A DNA stretch of 64,000 nucleotides from Tamlana sp. 2_MG-2023 (GTDB taxonomy: Bacteria > Bacteroidota > Bacteroidia > Flavobacteriales > Flavobacteriaceae). The first letter of the stretch is position 1; each line of letters begins with the position of its first letter. Positions 7,707-16,951 of this stretch are shown here, one piece after another. Location of the stretch: contig NZ_JAUOSF010000004.1 of NCBI RefSeq assembly GCF_030548465.1, positions 124,001-188,000 of the forward strand. Reading direction: 5' to 3'. The notes beneath the pieces are model-generated. The model had not been told where the DNA came from. It ran no database searches and was given only the letters and a program-made list of their open reading frames with translations. The translations under genes were made by a program, and so were the position numbers.

Positions 7707-9011
7707 TTAAGCAACAACCTCGCCATAAAGATCGAAATCTTCAGCTTCAGTAATTTTAACTGTAGCAAACTCACCTGTTTTTAAGTAAGTTTTAGAAGCA
7801 TCAATTAAAACTTCGTTGTCTACATCTGGTGAATCAAATTCGGTACGACCTACAAAGTAATTGCCTTCTTTACGATCGATAACCACTTTAAATATCTGCC
7901 CTATTTTCTGCTGATTCAATTCCCAAGAAATTTGCGATTGAATTTCCATAATTTGATTGGCACGATCTATTTTTACTTCCTCTGGAACATCATCTTCCAA
8001 ATTATAAGCATGTGTATTCTCTTCATGACTATAGGTAAAACAACCTAAACGCTCAAAACGCATGTCACTAACCCATTGTTTCAACTCTTGGAAATGTTCT
8101 TCCGTTTCCCCTGGATACCCCACAATTAAAGTCGTTCTAATCGTCATTTCTGAAACCTTAGCTCTAAAGTCATGAATTAAATTAGTCGTTTTCTCTTTTG
8201 TAGTTCCACGACGCATACTCTTCAATAAATCATCTGAAATATGCTGTAACGGAATATCAAGATAGTTACATACCTTAGCTTCACGCTTCATAACATCTAA
8301 CACATCCATAGGGAATCCTGTTGGAAAGGCATAATGCAAACGAATCCATTCAATACCTTCAACTTTAACTAAAGCTTCCAGCAATTCTGCTAGGTTACGC
8401 TTTTTATATAAATCTAATCCGTAGTAAGTTAAATCTTGAGCTATTAAAATAAGTTCTTTAACGCCATTGGCTGCTAGTTTTTCAGCCTCTGTCACTAAAT
8501 TTTCAATAGGAGTACTTCTATGTTTTCCACGCATAATTGGAATCGCACAAAATGAACATGGTCTATCACAACCCTCAGCAATTTTTAAATAAGCATAATT
8601 TTTTGGTGTTGTCGTTAAACGCTCTCCAATAAGTTCGTGCTTATAATCTGCTCCTAAAGCTTTTAGTAAACCTGGTAACTCTGTAGTTCCGAAATACTGA
8701 TCAACATTAGGGATTTCCTTCTGTAAATCTGGTTTATAACGCTCACTTAAACAGCCAGTCACAAAAACTTTGTCAACATCGCCATCCTCCTTTTTTTGCA
8801 TGTACTCTAAAATGGTGTTCACACTTTCCTCTTTGGCATTATTAATAAAGCCACAAGTGTTAATCACCACCACGTTACCTTCTTCTTCATGTACAACGTC
8901 TTTTCCGCTAGCTTTTAATTGCCCCATTAGGACTTCACTATCGTAAACGTTTTTACTACATCCTAGGGTAACAACGTTAATTTTATTTTTCTTTAGAGTT
9001 TTTGTACGCAT
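7707..9011 (-). CDS. rimO: Ribosomal protein S12 methylthiotransferase RimO
   Basis: 434 residues. It has three expected parts: an N-terminal UPF0004 domain with cluster ligands C18 (LGCSKN), C53 (NTCGF) and C87 (TGCLS); a radical SAM core with CDRPCSFC (C148, C152, C155); and a C-terminal TRAM-like domain ending DFDLYGEVV. GCSKN with YDSEVLMG is typical of RimO rather than MiaB. It methylthiolates the conserved aspartate of ribosomal protein uS12 using two [4Fe-4S] clusters and SAM. It follows ftsY on the same strand, a common order in this phylum, but has its own -7 box at 9032-9039. The convergent amidohydrolase gene ends at the adjacent base. Confidence 0.93.
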   Translation of the reverse strand: MRTKTLKKNKINVVTLGCSKNVYDSEVLMGQLKASGKDVVHEEEGNVVVINTCGFINNAKEESVNTILEYMQKKEDGDVDKVFVTGCLSERYKPDLQKEIPNVDQYFGTTELPGLLKALGADYKHELIGERLTTTPKNYAYLKIAEGCDRPCSFCAIPIMRGKHRSTPIENLVTEAEKLAANGVKELILIAQDLTYYGLDLYKKRNLAELLEALVKVEGIEWIRLHYAFPTGFPMDVLDVMKREAKVCNYLDIPLQHISDDLLKSMRRGTTKEKTTNLIHDFRAKVSEMTIRTTLIVGYPGETEEHFQELKQWVSDMRFERLGCFTYSHEENTHAYNLEDDVPEEVKIDRANQIMEIQSQISWELNQQKIGQIFKVVIDRKEGNYFVGRTEFDSPDVDNEVLIDASKTYLKTGEFATVKITEAEDFDLYGEVVA

Positions 9012-9031
9012 AACTTGAATAAATGAGGGCG

Positions 9032-9039
9032 CAAAGATA
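9032..9039 (-). promoter_or_regulatory. -7 box of the rimO promoter
   Basis: The minus strand reads TATCTTTG, an exact TAnnTTTG match, 20 bases upstream of the rimO ATG. No clear -33 TTG was found at the usual spacing. Confidence 0.5.
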
Positions 9040-9229
9040 CGGAATGATTCACGATATTGAGTTTTATACCGCAGACTTTATTAAACCTTTAATATATTGA
9101 AGGTTAGTATATTATTTATGAAAAGTTAAGTTTAATAAACTGAAGACTTAAAAGCAGATATCGTAAACCACTAATTCATTTGTAAACCCTTTAAAATGAA
9201 AAGGGATCTAATTATTTTTTCACTGAAAT

Positions 9230-10204
9230 TTACTTAAAAAAAGAATCGACGAATTCGAATTTATTAAAGACTTGAAGATCTTCAATACCTTCTCCAACAC
9301 CAATATATTTCACTGGAATTTTAAATTGATCTGAAATACCAATCACCACACCACCTTTTGCCGTACCATCTAATTTGGTAACTGCTAATGAAGTGACTTC
9401 TGTAGCTGCGGTGAACTGCTTAGCTTGCTCAAAGGCATTTTGTCCTGTAGAACCATCTAAAACTAGTAAAACATCATGAGGCGCATCGCCAACAACTTTC
9501 TGCATGACACGTTTCACTTTAGACAACTCGTTCATTAAGTTCACTTTATTATGCAAACGTCCAGCGGTATCGATAATAATCACATCGGCCTCTTGATTTA
9601 CACCCGATTGCAAAGCATCAAAAGCTACTGAAGCCGGGTCACTTCCCATTTCTTGACGCACCATAGGCACATCTACACGGTCGGCCCAAACTTGAAGTTG
9701 ATCAATTGCTGCCGCTCTAAACGTATCTGCAGCGCCTAAAACCACCTTTAACCCTTTCTTTTTAAATTGATAGGCAAGTTTACCAATGGTGGTTGTTTTA
9801 CCAACACCATTCACACCTACAACCATTAAAATATAAGGTGTTTTTGTACCATCTGGCTGGTTTGGAAATTTAGGAACGGTATATTCTGTTTCTTCTCCAG
9901 AATTAGTTTCGCTTAATAAACCTGCAATTTCTTCACGAAGAATTTGATTAAGCTCGGCCGTACCTAAATATTTATCCTTTTCAACGCGCTCTTCAATTCG
10001 CGTTATCACTTTAAGAGTTGTATTTACACCAACATCACTAGACACTAAAACTTCTTCTAGATTATCTAAAACGTCATCATCAACTTTAGATTTCCCAGCA
10101 ACAGCTTTACCTAATTTATCAAAAAAACTAGATTTCGATTTTTCTAATCCTTTATCTAAGGTTTCTTTTTTTTCTGAGGAAAATATTTTTTTAAAAAAAC
10201 TCAT
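9230..10204 (-). CDS. ftsY: Signal recognition particle receptor FtsY
   Basis: 324 residues. A short charged N-terminal A region (about 1-35) precedes the helical N domain (about 36-105) and the GTPase G domain. Nucleotide motifs are GVNGVGKT (130-137), DTFRAAA, VIIIDTAGRLHNK, TKLDGTAKGG and the closing GVGEGIEDLQVF. FtsY docks ribosome-SRP complexes at the inner membrane for cotranslational insertion. The short acidic A domain is normal for Bacteroidota. A terminator (10361-10396) separates it from the upstream DUF4295-rpmG-rpmB genes, so it likely uses a promoter in the 215-base gap; TATATTTG at 10353-10360 on the minus strand is a candidate -7 box. Confidence 0.95.
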   Translation of the reverse strand: MSFFKKIFSSEKKETLDKGLEKSKSSFFDKLGKAVAGKSKVDDDVLDNLEEVLVSSDVGVNTTLKVITRIEERVEKDKYLGTAELNQILREEIAGLLSETNSGEETEYTVPKFPNQPDGTKTPYILMVVGVNGVGKTTTIGKLAYQFKKKGLKVVLGAADTFRAAAIDQLQVWADRVDVPMVRQEMGSDPASVAFDALQSGVNQEADVIIIDTAGRLHNKVNLMNELSKVKRVMQKVVGDAPHDVLLVLDGSTGQNAFEQAKQFTAATEVTSLAVTKLDGTAKGGVVIGISDQFKIPVKYIGVGEGIEDLQVFNKFEFVDSFFK

Positions 10205-10360
10205 ATTAATCTGTGGTTCGTGATTTAATTAAACGGCTAATCAGAAGTAAAACTAGTTGTTCTTTCTTTTGATTGCTCAACATTATAAACTAGTCAATTA
10301 CCTTACCATAGCAGTCAAACTGTTATAATGACAGGTAATAGAAATTTCATTTCAAATATA

Positions 10361-10396
10361 AAAATAAAAAAGCTGCTTTCGTAAAGAAAGCAGCTT
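10361..10396 (-). terminator. Terminator of the rpmB-rpmG-DUF4295 operon
   Basis: AGCTGCTTTC (10371-10380) pairs with GAAAGCAGCT (10386-10395) around a GTAAA loop. On the minus strand the hairpin runs into a T-rich tract complementary to AAAATAAAAA at 10361-10370. Confidence 0.85.
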
Positions 10397-10419
10397 ATAA
10401 TATATTGAAACGCTACGTT

Positions 10420-10572
10420 TTAGTTTTTAGCTAAAAAGTCGTTAACTTGTTCTGGACTCATGATAGATTCAACAAACATGTAAGCTCCTGTTTTAGGCGA
10501 CTTAACCATTTTTATTGCTTTTGTTAATCTTTTAGATCCTGTTTGTAATGATGCTACTGATTTCTTTGCCAT
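10420..10572 (-). CDS. DUF4295 family small basic protein
   Basis: 50 residues starting MAKKSVASLQTGSKRLTKAI and ending VNDFLAKN. This short lysine-rich protein is encoded directly downstream of rpmG in many Bacteroidota and is annotated DUF4295. Its basic composition and constant position after L28 and L33 suggest a ribosome-associated protein, but that is inference. It lies 49 bases after the rpmG stop and just before the operon terminator. Confidence 0.85.
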   Translation of the reverse strand: MAKKSVASLQTGSKRLTKAIKMVKSPKTGAYMFVESIMSPEQVNDFLAKN

Positions 10573-10621
10573 GACCTATATTGGTTTTATTTGGCATTTT
10601 TACAAGTGTAAAAATGTCTAA

Positions 10622-10804
10622 TTATTTAATTTCTTTATGAACTGTCATACGCTTAAGAACTGGATTAAATTTCTTAATCTCCATTCTATCTGGCGTGTTC
10701 TTTTTATTCTTCGTAGTAATATATCTAGAAGTTCCTGCTTGACCAGACTCCTTGTGCTCAGTGCACTCTAAAATTACTTGTATTCTGTTACCTTTCTTTG
10801 CCAT
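10622..10804 (-). CDS. rpmG: 50S ribosomal protein bL33
   Basis: 60 residues beginning [18 protein letters not shown] and containing [23 protein letters not shown], the L33 core. It has a single cysteine, so it is the zinc-free (C-) form. It is a component of the large subunit near the E site and lies 25 bases downstream of rpmB in one operon. Confidence 0.95.
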   Translation of the reverse strand: MAKKGNRIQVILECTEHKESGQAGTSRYITTKNKKNTPDRMEIKKFNPVLKRMTVHKEIK

Positions 10805-10829
10805 GTCTTTTACTTATTAAATACAGCTA

Positions 10830-11066
10830 TTATTTTAAAAATCCTTTAGATTTTGCATCTTTAATTGCTGCAGAAATACCAACTTTATTGATAGTTTTTA
10901 AAGCAGATGCAGAAACCTTTAAAGTTATCCAGCTGTCTTCTTCTGGAATGTAAAAACGCTTCTTTAGTAAATTCGCATTGAACTTGCGTTTAGTTCTGTT
11001 TAATGCATGAGATACGTTGTTTCCAACCATCGCTCTTTTTCCTGTAAGTTCACAAACTCTTGACAT
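10830..11066 (-). CDS. rpmB: 50S ribosomal protein bL28
   Basis: 78 residues. [21 protein letters not shown] and the following KRKFNANLL match the L28 signature. It is first in the rpmB-rpmG-DUF4295 operon. L28 binds 23S rRNA and is needed for late large-subunit assembly. Confidence 0.95.
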   Translation of the reverse strand: MSRVCELTGKRAMVGNNVSHALNRTKRKFNANLLKKRFYIPEEDSWITLKVSASALKTINKVGISAAIKDAKSKGFLK

Positions 11067-11148
11067 TTCTATATAACTTTAATTTCTTGTTGCTTAAAAT
11101 CGAGGTGCAAATATACAATTAATTTGCATTCCAACAACAGAAATTTAA

Positions 11149-12399
11149 TCAATTTTTAAAAATTTCTTTCAGAAGCATTTCTAAGGCCTTATTTACGGCT
11201 TTATTTATGACCTTAATTCTTAGTTTTCCGAAGTTAAATTCCTGAGAGTAAACGCCGTCTTTAGTTGCTATAGCAATAAAAACAGTACCAACTTCAGCGT
11301 CTGAATCACCCTTTGCAGGTCCCGCATTTCCTGTGGTTGCAATAGCATAATCGGATTGAAATAGTTCTTGAGCATTTCTTGCCATTCCCTCTGCTACTTG
11401 AGCACTTACCACCGAAAATCGCTCAATATCTTCTTCTGAAACTTTTAAAACATTAATTTTTGATTGCGTAGAATACGTCACTAAACCACCTTTAAAGTAA
11501 GCTGAAGCTCCCGGATTCACTGTAAACCGTTCAGCCACAGCGCCTCCCGTACAACTTTCGGCCATGGCAAGCGTTTTACCTGTCTTAGTAAGTCGTTTTG
11601 CTATAACTATTTCTACAGAACCATCTTTATCTTCAATACCAGCAAATTCATCCTTTATTAAAGGAATAACTGCATCTATCTGATTTTGAACTTCTTTATT
11701 TAGAAGTTTAGCATCGAAACCTTTCGTAGACAAACGTAAACGCATTAATCCCAAACTTGGTAAATAAGCCAATTTGATATGAGACGGTAAAGCATCTTCC
11801 CAATCTTCAATACGCTCGGCCAAGGCACTTTCACCTAAACCATAAACTAAGAGTGTTTTATGTAATATATACGGACAATTATATTTGCTTTTTATTTTAG
11901 GAACGACTTCTTCAACTACTAAAGCTTCCATTTCATAGGGTACACCTGGAAGTGATATAAAAACCTTCTCGTCTTTTTCCAGCCACATTCCTGGCGCTGT
12001 TCCAAGCATGTTCATTAAAACCCGTGATTTTGAAGGCACTAAAGCTTGATCTTTATTAATTTGAAGTAACTTTGAGCCCACATTTTGATTCCAAATCGAT
12101 TCTATGTTTTCTAATACATCTTCATTTAAGACTAGAGTGTCATTAAAATACTCGGCAATCGTTTTTTTGGTAATATCATCCTTCGTAGGGCCTAAACCAC
12201 CAGTAAGAATAACAATATCTACACGTTGTTCTGCTTCTTCTAAGGCTTTTAAAATATGGGATTTATCATCCTGAATCGAAGTGATTTGAAAAACTGAAAC
12301 CCCAATTTCATTGAGTTTCTTAGCAATAAATGCAGAATTCGTATCTATAACCTGACCTATAAGTAACTCGTCGCCTATGGTTATTATTTCTGCAAGCAT
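11149..12399 (-). CDS. cinA: CinA family nicotinamide-nucleotide amidohydrolase / competence-damage protein
   Basis: 416 residues. The N-terminal half is a MoCF-type domain (MLAEIITIGDELLIGQVIDTNS; ILTGGLGPTKDD about 65-76; SLPGVPYEMEA about 148-158). The C-terminal half is the CinA/PncC amidase domain (GKTLAMAESCTGGAVAERF, then ATTGNAGP). Together they hydrolyse ADP-ribose-type and nicotinamide mononucleotide substrates in NAD recycling. It lies eight bases after the Hpt gene in the apparent operon FAH-Hpt-cinA. Confidence 0.92.
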   Translation of the reverse strand: MLAEIITIGDELLIGQVIDTNSAFIAKKLNEIGVSVFQITSIQDDKSHILKALEEAEQRVDIVILTGGLGPTKDDITKKTIAEYFNDTLVLNEDVLENIESIWNQNVGSKLLQINKDQALVPSKSRVLMNMLGTAPGMWLEKDEKVFISLPGVPYEMEALVVEEVVPKIKSKYNCPYILHKTLLVYGLGESALAERIEDWEDALPSHIKLAYLPSLGLMRLRLSTKGFDAKLLNKEVQNQIDAVIPLIKDEFAGIEDKDGSVEIVIAKRLTKTGKTLAMAESCTGGAVAERFTVNPGASAYFKGGLVTYSTQSKINVLKVSEEDIERFSVVSAQVAEGMARNAQELFQSDYAIATTGNAGPAKGDSDAEVGTVFIAIATKDGVYSQEFNFGKLRIKVINKAVNKALEMLLKEIFKN

Positions 12400-12407
12400 G
12401 TATTATA

Positions 12408-12749
12408 TTATAAGTTGAAATCTGATTTAATTTCGGCTACTGCATTATCAACAGCCGTTAACACTACAGCTAACTGTGCTGTAACATCGTCGTCTTTTTT
12501 TTCGAATTTACCCCAATCTTGAACTTCTATTAAGGTGTCTAACACCCCTAATTCAAATAAATCGATGGTAGGTTTCATTTTGTGTGCTGCTTGATAAGCG
12601 TTGTAATAATCTTTCTCGCTAACCGCTTTTTTTAACCTCTCGGCATCTTCAGGAACTTCTCCTAAAAAAGCTTCTGCCAAGGCGGCTATAAAATCTTCGT
12701 CGTTATCTGCTAATTCTCTTACCCTAAATAATTTGTAATGCTGCTCCAT
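12408..12749 (-). CDS. Orphan histidine phosphotransfer (Hpt) domain protein
   Basis: 113 residues, almost all one helical Hpt domain. The phosphoacceptor region YQAAHKMKPTIDLF places the histidine at residue 56, with the usual lysine two residues later. Hpt proteins pass phosphate between receiver domains in phosphorelays. No histidine kinase or response regulator is nearby; it is wedged between FAH hydrolase (its ATG directly follows the FAH stop) and cinA (8 bases). Its partners must be encoded elsewhere. Confidence 0.8.
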   Translation of the reverse strand: MEQHYKLFRVRELADNDEDFIAALAEAFLGEVPEDAERLKKAVSEKDYYNAYQAAHKMKPTIDLFELGVLDTLIEVQDWGKFEKKDDDVTAQLAVVLTAVDNAVAEIKSDFNL

Positions 12750-13361
12750 TTACTTCACTGTTATTGAAAACATTTCTTTGTTTTCTATAAATCCTTTTAA
12801 CTTATCATTTGCGCATACTTTTGATACGCCTGCTGGGGTGCCCGTAAATATAATATCTCCAATCTTTAATGTAAAATATTTAGACACATATTCTATTATT
12901 TCATCGATTTTCCAAAGCATATGACTTGTATTTCCTTTTTGAACAATTTTTTCGTTCTTTTCTAAAGAAAACGTAATGTTGTTTTCATCTGAAAAGTCAC
13001 TTTTTGGAAGCCACTCCCCTACCACAGCTGCACCATCAAATGATTTTGCTTTCTCCCATGGCAAACCTTTAGCCTTTAACTGACTCTGTAAATCTCTAGC
13101 TGTAAAATCTATACCTAAACCTATTTCGTTATAATACTTATGTGCAAATTTCTTATCGATATGCTTTCCTACACGATTAATTTTCACCAAAACCTCAACT
13201 TCATGATGTACATCGTCAGAGAAATCTGGAATAAAAAAAGGTTGTTTTTTTAGTAAAATCGCCGTGTCCGGTTTTATGAAAACGACAGGTTCTGTTGGTC
13301 TTTCATTTTGAAGTTCGGCGATATGCTCAGTGTAATTTCGCCCGATGCAAATTAGTTTCAA
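12750..13361 (-). CDS. Fumarylacetoacetate hydrolase (FAH) family protein
   Basis: 203 residues from a TTG start (MKLICIGRNYTEHIAEL, the usual family N-terminus). KPDTAILLK, HHEVEVLVKI, YYNEIGLGIDFTARDLQ, KAKSFDGAAVVGEW and FTGTPAGV are characteristic of the short YcgM-type FAH proteins. The metal site is formed by the acidic residues around HHEVEVLV. Family members include acylpyruvate hydrolases and oxaloacetate decarboxylases. First gene of the FAH-Hpt-cinA unit. Confidence 0.85.
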   Translation of the reverse strand: MKLICIGRNYTEHIAELQNERPTEPVVFIKPDTAILLKKQPFFIPDFSDDVHHEVEVLVKINRVGKHIDKKFAHKYYNEIGLGIDFTARDLQSQLKAKGLPWEKAKSFDGAAVVGEWLPKSDFSDENNITFSLEKNEKIVQKGNTSHMLWKIDEIIEYVSKYFTLKIGDIIFTGTPAGVSKVCANDKLKGFIENKEMFSITVK

Positions 13362-13428
13362 TTTGGATTAATTATATGATTAATAATAATTTAAAGTAAA
13401 CTTTATTTCTAAGGGTGTACTCTACTTA

Positions 13429-14205
13429 TTATGTTAACTTGTTATTTAAGCTTCTTAATTTAATAGCCGTTAATACTTTTTTAGTATATAACGGAAAATC
13501 GGCGTTAAGCAACCAACCAAAATACCCTGGTTCTTTATCTAAGATTTCAGTCACCAATTTACTTTTATGTTTTCCAAAAGAAAAACATTCTTCACCTTTT
13601 TTATTAAAAGCGATAAAACCAGCAAAATCAGCAAACTTTTTACGTGAACTAAATTCTGCTAAAAACTTGGTATCATTTTCTAGTTCCTCGTATTTAGAAA
13701 GTTGTGCTTTTAACACTTCGTAAGTGGCGTTCGTATCGGCTGCTGCGGTATGCGCACCTTCTAAGTCTTTATCACAATAAAATTTATAGGCAGCACTTAA
13801 AGTACGCTGTTCCATTTTATGAAATATGGTTTGCACATCTACTGCCAAACGGCTTTTCATATCAAAATCGACCTCTGCACGTAACATTTCTTCAGCCAAT
13901 AAAGGAATATCAAATCGATTTGAATTGAATCCTCCTAAATCTGAATCTTTAATCATATTATAAACATCTTTCGCTAATTCTTTAAACGTAGGTTCATTGG
14001 CTACTTTTTCATCTGAAATACCATGAATTGCTGTAACCTCTGCCGGAATTGGCCTTTCAGGATTTACCAACCAGGTTTTACTTTCCTTGTTTCCGTTTGG
14101 AAATACTTTCAATATTGAAATTTCAACAATACGATCGGAAGTGATGTTAATTCCAGTGGTTTCTAAATCGAAAAAACAAATCGGTTTTGTTAAGTTTAAT
14201 TGCAT
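13429..14205 (-). CDS. DnaQ-like DEDDh 3'-5' exonuclease
   Basis: 258 residues. ExoI motif FFDLETTG supplies D13 and E15; VNPERPIPAEVTAIHGISDE, GFNSNRFDIPLL (ExoII) and HTAAADTNATYEVL (ExoIII, with catalytic His and Asp) complete the DEDDh set. A C-terminal segment (about 200-250; FGKHKSKLVTEILDKEPGYFGWLL) resembles the short domain found after exonuclease folds in Bacteroidota. It could be a proofreading epsilon-like subunit or an RNase T-like enzyme. It is 67 bases upstream of the FAH gene. Confidence 0.85.
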   Translation of the reverse strand: MQLNLTKPICFFDLETTGINITSDRIVEISILKVFPNGNKESKTWLVNPERPIPAEVTAIHGISDEKVANEPTFKELAKDVYNMIKDSDLGGFNSNRFDIPLLAEEMLRAEVDFDMKSRLAVDVQTIFHKMEQRTLSAAYKFYCDKDLEGAHTAAADTNATYEVLKAQLSKYEELENDTKFLAEFSSRKKFADFAGFIAFNKKGEECFSFGKHKSKLVTEILDKEPGYFGWLLNADFPLYTKKVLTAIKLRSLNNKLT

Positions 14206-14250
14206 GAATTATTTATAATAAAATTTAAAATATGACTTGGGTAAGCTACA

Positions 14251-14290
14251 AAAATAAAAAAACCTAAGCGTTTAACGGTTAGGTTTTTCA
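14251..14290 (-). terminator. Terminator after the E2 gene
   Basis: AACCTAA (14261-14267) pairs with TTAGGTT (14279-14285). An A-rich run AAAATAAAAA on its left becomes the T tract for minus-strand transcripts, and TTTTT on the right may serve the other direction. Confidence 0.7.
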
Positions 14291-14312
14291 ATAGTTTATT
14301 TAATATCTTATA

Positions 14313-15659
14313 CTACAGCTCTCTATTAACATCCCAAGCTTCAAGATAATCTTTCACCGCTTTTACAAATAGCCCACCTAATGCACCGTTTACCACGCGA
14401 TGGTCGTATGAATGTGATAAGAACATTTTATAACGAATACCGATAAAATCACCTTCTGGAGTTTCTATAACTGCAGGTACTTTTCTAATCGCTCCAAGCG
14501 CAAGAATACCTACTTGTGGCTGATTAATAATTGGTGTTCCCATAATACTGCCAAAAGACCCCACGTTAGTCACCGTGTAAGTACCGTCTTGGATTTCATC
14601 TGGCTTCAATTTATTATCTCTCGATCGTTTTGCTAAATCATTAACCTGCTTAGTCATACCAACTAAATTAAGTTGATCTGCATTTTTAATAACAGGAACA
14701 ATTAGATTACCATCTGGTAAAGCCGCAGCCATACCTAAATTAATATTTTTCTTTTTTATTATTTTATCACCTTGCAGTGAAATATTCATCATCGGGTAAT
14801 CACGAAGTGCTTTGGCTATAACCTCCATAAATATTGGGGTAAACGTTAAGTTTTCACCTTCGCGCTTCATAAAACCATCTTTAACTTTCTTTCTCCAGTT
14901 CCAAACATTTGTAACATCGGCTTCAATAAAACTTTGAACGTGCGCCGATTTCTGAAGCGAATCCGTCATATGGTTTGCCACCAATTTCCCCATTCTAGTC
15001 ATTTCGATGATCTCATCTTCACCACTAGAAACCACAGGCGTTGCTTTTTCTGCTACTGCTGTAGCCTTAGGTTTGCTTTGCACCACAGAAGCTTCGGTTT
15101 TAGGAGCTTCCGCTACTACTGGTTGTTTACTATCTTTATTTTTTAGGTAATCTAAAATATCATTTTTAGTAACACGCCCTTCACCACCTGTTCCAACAAT
15201 GGCATCTAATTCCGATTGCGTTATCCCTTCTGCTTTAGCAATATTTCTCACTAAAGGTGAATAAAATTTATCGTTACTAGAAACTGCTGGAGCTACTGCT
15301 TCTTGAACATTCGTTATGGTTTGTGTAATTTCTTCAACAGCTTTCTCTTGAGACTCTGATAAATCCACCTCAACAGTTTCTTCTTTTTCTTCTGAAGTTG
15401 ATTCTATATCTATATCGCCTTCTGTTTCTATGATAGCTAAAACTTGTCCAACCTGAACCACATCATCAACATCAAAAAAGCGCTCAATAATAACGCCATC
15501 AACTTCACTTGGCACTTCGCTATCTACTTTATCAGTTGCAATTTCTAATACTGGATCGTCCATTTCTATAGAGTCTCCAACTTCTTTTAACCAAGATGTA
15601 ATTGTCGCCTCTGCAACACTTTCTCCCATTTTTGGTAATTTAAGCTCGAACTTTGCCAT
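14313..15659 (-). CDS. Dihydrolipoamide acyltransferase (E2) of a 2-oxoacid dehydrogenase complex
   Basis: 448 residues. A lipoyl domain occupies about 1-80 with lipoyl-lysine K44 in EIATDKVDSEVPSE. An acidic linker is followed by an E3/E1-binding domain (about 132-172, YSPLVRNIAKAEGI). A second flexible linker leads to the catalytic domain (about 215-448) with SHSYDHRVVNGALGG, where H420 is the catalytic histidine. The overall layout fits a branched-chain or pyruvate E2. The E1 and E3 genes are not adjacent, so the substrate class cannot be fixed. It stands between terminator 14251-14290 and a glycosyltransferase gene. Confidence 0.9.
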   Translation of the reverse strand: MAKFELKLPKMGESVAEATITSWLKEVGDSIEMDDPVLEIATDKVDSEVPSEVDGVIIERFFDVDDVVQVGQVLAIIETEGDIDIESTSEEKEETVEVDLSESQEKAVEEITQTITNVQEAVAPAVSSNDKFYSPLVRNIAKAEGITQSELDAIVGTGGEGRVTKNDILDYLKNKDSKQPVVAEAPKTEASVVQSKPKATAVAEKATPVVSSGEDEIIEMTRMGKLVANHMTDSLQKSAHVQSFIEADVTNVWNWRKKVKDGFMKREGENLTFTPIFMEVIAKALRDYPMMNISLQGDKIIKKKNINLGMAAALPDGNLIVPVIKNADQLNLVGMTKQVNDLAKRSRDNKLKPDEIQDGTYTVTNVGSFGSIMGTPIINQPQVGILALGAIRKVPAVIETPEGDFIGIRYKMFLSHSYDHRVVNGALGGLFVKAVKDYLEAWDVNREL

Positions 15660-15745
15660 ATCAATAATGTAATAGTGATTTTTTAATTTCCAGTTGCAAA
15701 ATTACTGAAAATACATGAATTTCTTTAAATTATTTGCAGTAAAAA

Positions 15746-16849
15746 CTATTTAAAACTTATAATCTCTCCTCTTGCCAATCCGTTGTCACTTCCTATAATA
15801 AAGTTCGAATTATTTGGCAGTATCTTATAAGTAACTGATTTATTTTGCGAAAATGTAGATTCTATCATTTGTATCATGTCTTTAAAACCCAAATAATTTG
15901 CATCGAAAATGACTTCAACCTCTTTTTCAACTGTTTTAATTTCGTTTTTTAAAAATAATGGTTTCTCTAAAACTTTTTCCAAAGCAAGATTCTCTTTGTC
16001 TGAAATAAAAATATATTTACTAACATGCTTAGCCCTCTTTTTAGGAACCGTTTGTATCACGAAGAAAAATTTAATTCCCAACCAAACCACCATATCGAAA
16101 AGCTGATTTTTTTTAAAGTGTTTTTTATAAAAGATCTGCATGGCATCAAAAAATCGGCGTGCATAGTTTTTATCTTTCAAAGTACTTTCCCCTTTATAAT
16201 GAATCACTGTAGTTTTACCATAATAGTAATTATCATAATTTGCTTGAAGTGCTTTATAAGATAAATCGATATCCTCACCATACATGAAATAATCTTCATC
16301 TAAACCACCTATTTCATTATAAATCGTACGTTTTAGAAACATAAAAGCACCTACTAAAATATCAACCTTACCCGAATCATCTTGGTCAACATGGTTGGCG
16401 TAGTACCCCTTCGAATTCCCACATATCTTTTTTAACGCTACAGAAACATAGGGTATATTACGCTTGCTCTCAGGTAAAAATACGCCAGAACCATTGATTA
16501 GTTTACAACCAACAATTCCCAAATTCGTTTTAGTTTTAGAAAAATTTATGAGTTGAATAAAAGTATCTTCTGCAACAACCGTGTCAGGATTTAAAATACA
16601 GAGGTATTCTCCTTTAGCTCTAGACACCCCTATATTATTCCCTTTTGAAAACCCGCCGTTTACTTTATTTTCAATAAGAATAACCTCAGGAAATAAAGTT
16701 TTAACCATATGACAACTATCGTCTTCAGAATTATTATCTACAACAATAATTTCTGAATCGATATTTACAGTAGCTGCTTGTACACTTTTTAAACAAAGTT
16801 CCAAAAAGTGACATACGTTGTAATTTAAAATTATAATTGAGAGTTTCAC
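15746..16849 (-). CDS. Family 2 glycosyltransferase
   Basis: 367 residues from a GTG start (MKLSIIILNYNVCHFLELCL). The GT-A nucleotide-sugar site is seen in EIIVVDNNSEDDSC, NGGFSKGNNIG and ILNPDTVV; GGLDEDYFMYGEDIDL is the acceptor region typical of rhamnosyltransferase-like GT2 enzymes. A hydrophobic stretch around residues 245-262 (FDMVVWLGIKFFFVIQTV) may contact the membrane. Probably acts in polysaccharide or LPS synthesis. The gap up to recR holds TTGGTTATTAG-like repeats only. Confidence 0.88.
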   Translation of the reverse strand: MKLSIIILNYNVCHFLELCLKSVQAATVNIDSEIIVVDNNSEDDSCHMVKTLFPEVILIENKVNGGFSKGNNIGVSRAKGEYLCILNPDTVVAEDTFIQLINFSKTKTNLGIVGCKLINGSGVFLPESKRNIPYVSVALKKICGNSKGYYANHVDQDDSGKVDILVGAFMFLKRTIYNEIGGLDEDYFMYGEDIDLSYKALQANYDNYYYGKTTVIHYKGESTLKDKNYARRFFDAMQIFYKKHFKKNQLFDMVVWLGIKFFFVIQTVPKKRAKHVSKYIFISDKENLALEKVLEKPLFLKNEIKTVEKEVEVIFDANYLGFKDMIQMIESTFSQNKSVTYKILPNNSNFIIGSDNGLARGEIISFK

Positions 16850-16951
16850 GAGAGCTTAAATTAAGAATTAAAAGTCACGTGTAGTACGGTGGTTAGTCAT
16901 TATTGGTTATTAGTTTGGGTTGGTTATTAATTGATTTTTGAGTTGTTTTTT

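Noticed and set aside
13429..13723. Plus-strand frame opposite the exonuclease
   Set aside because: It overlaps the conserved exonuclease and has no supporting features.
16025..16264. Plus-strand frame opposite the glycosyltransferase
   Set aside because: Shadow of the GT2 gene; the cysteine-rich translation has no recognisable motif.
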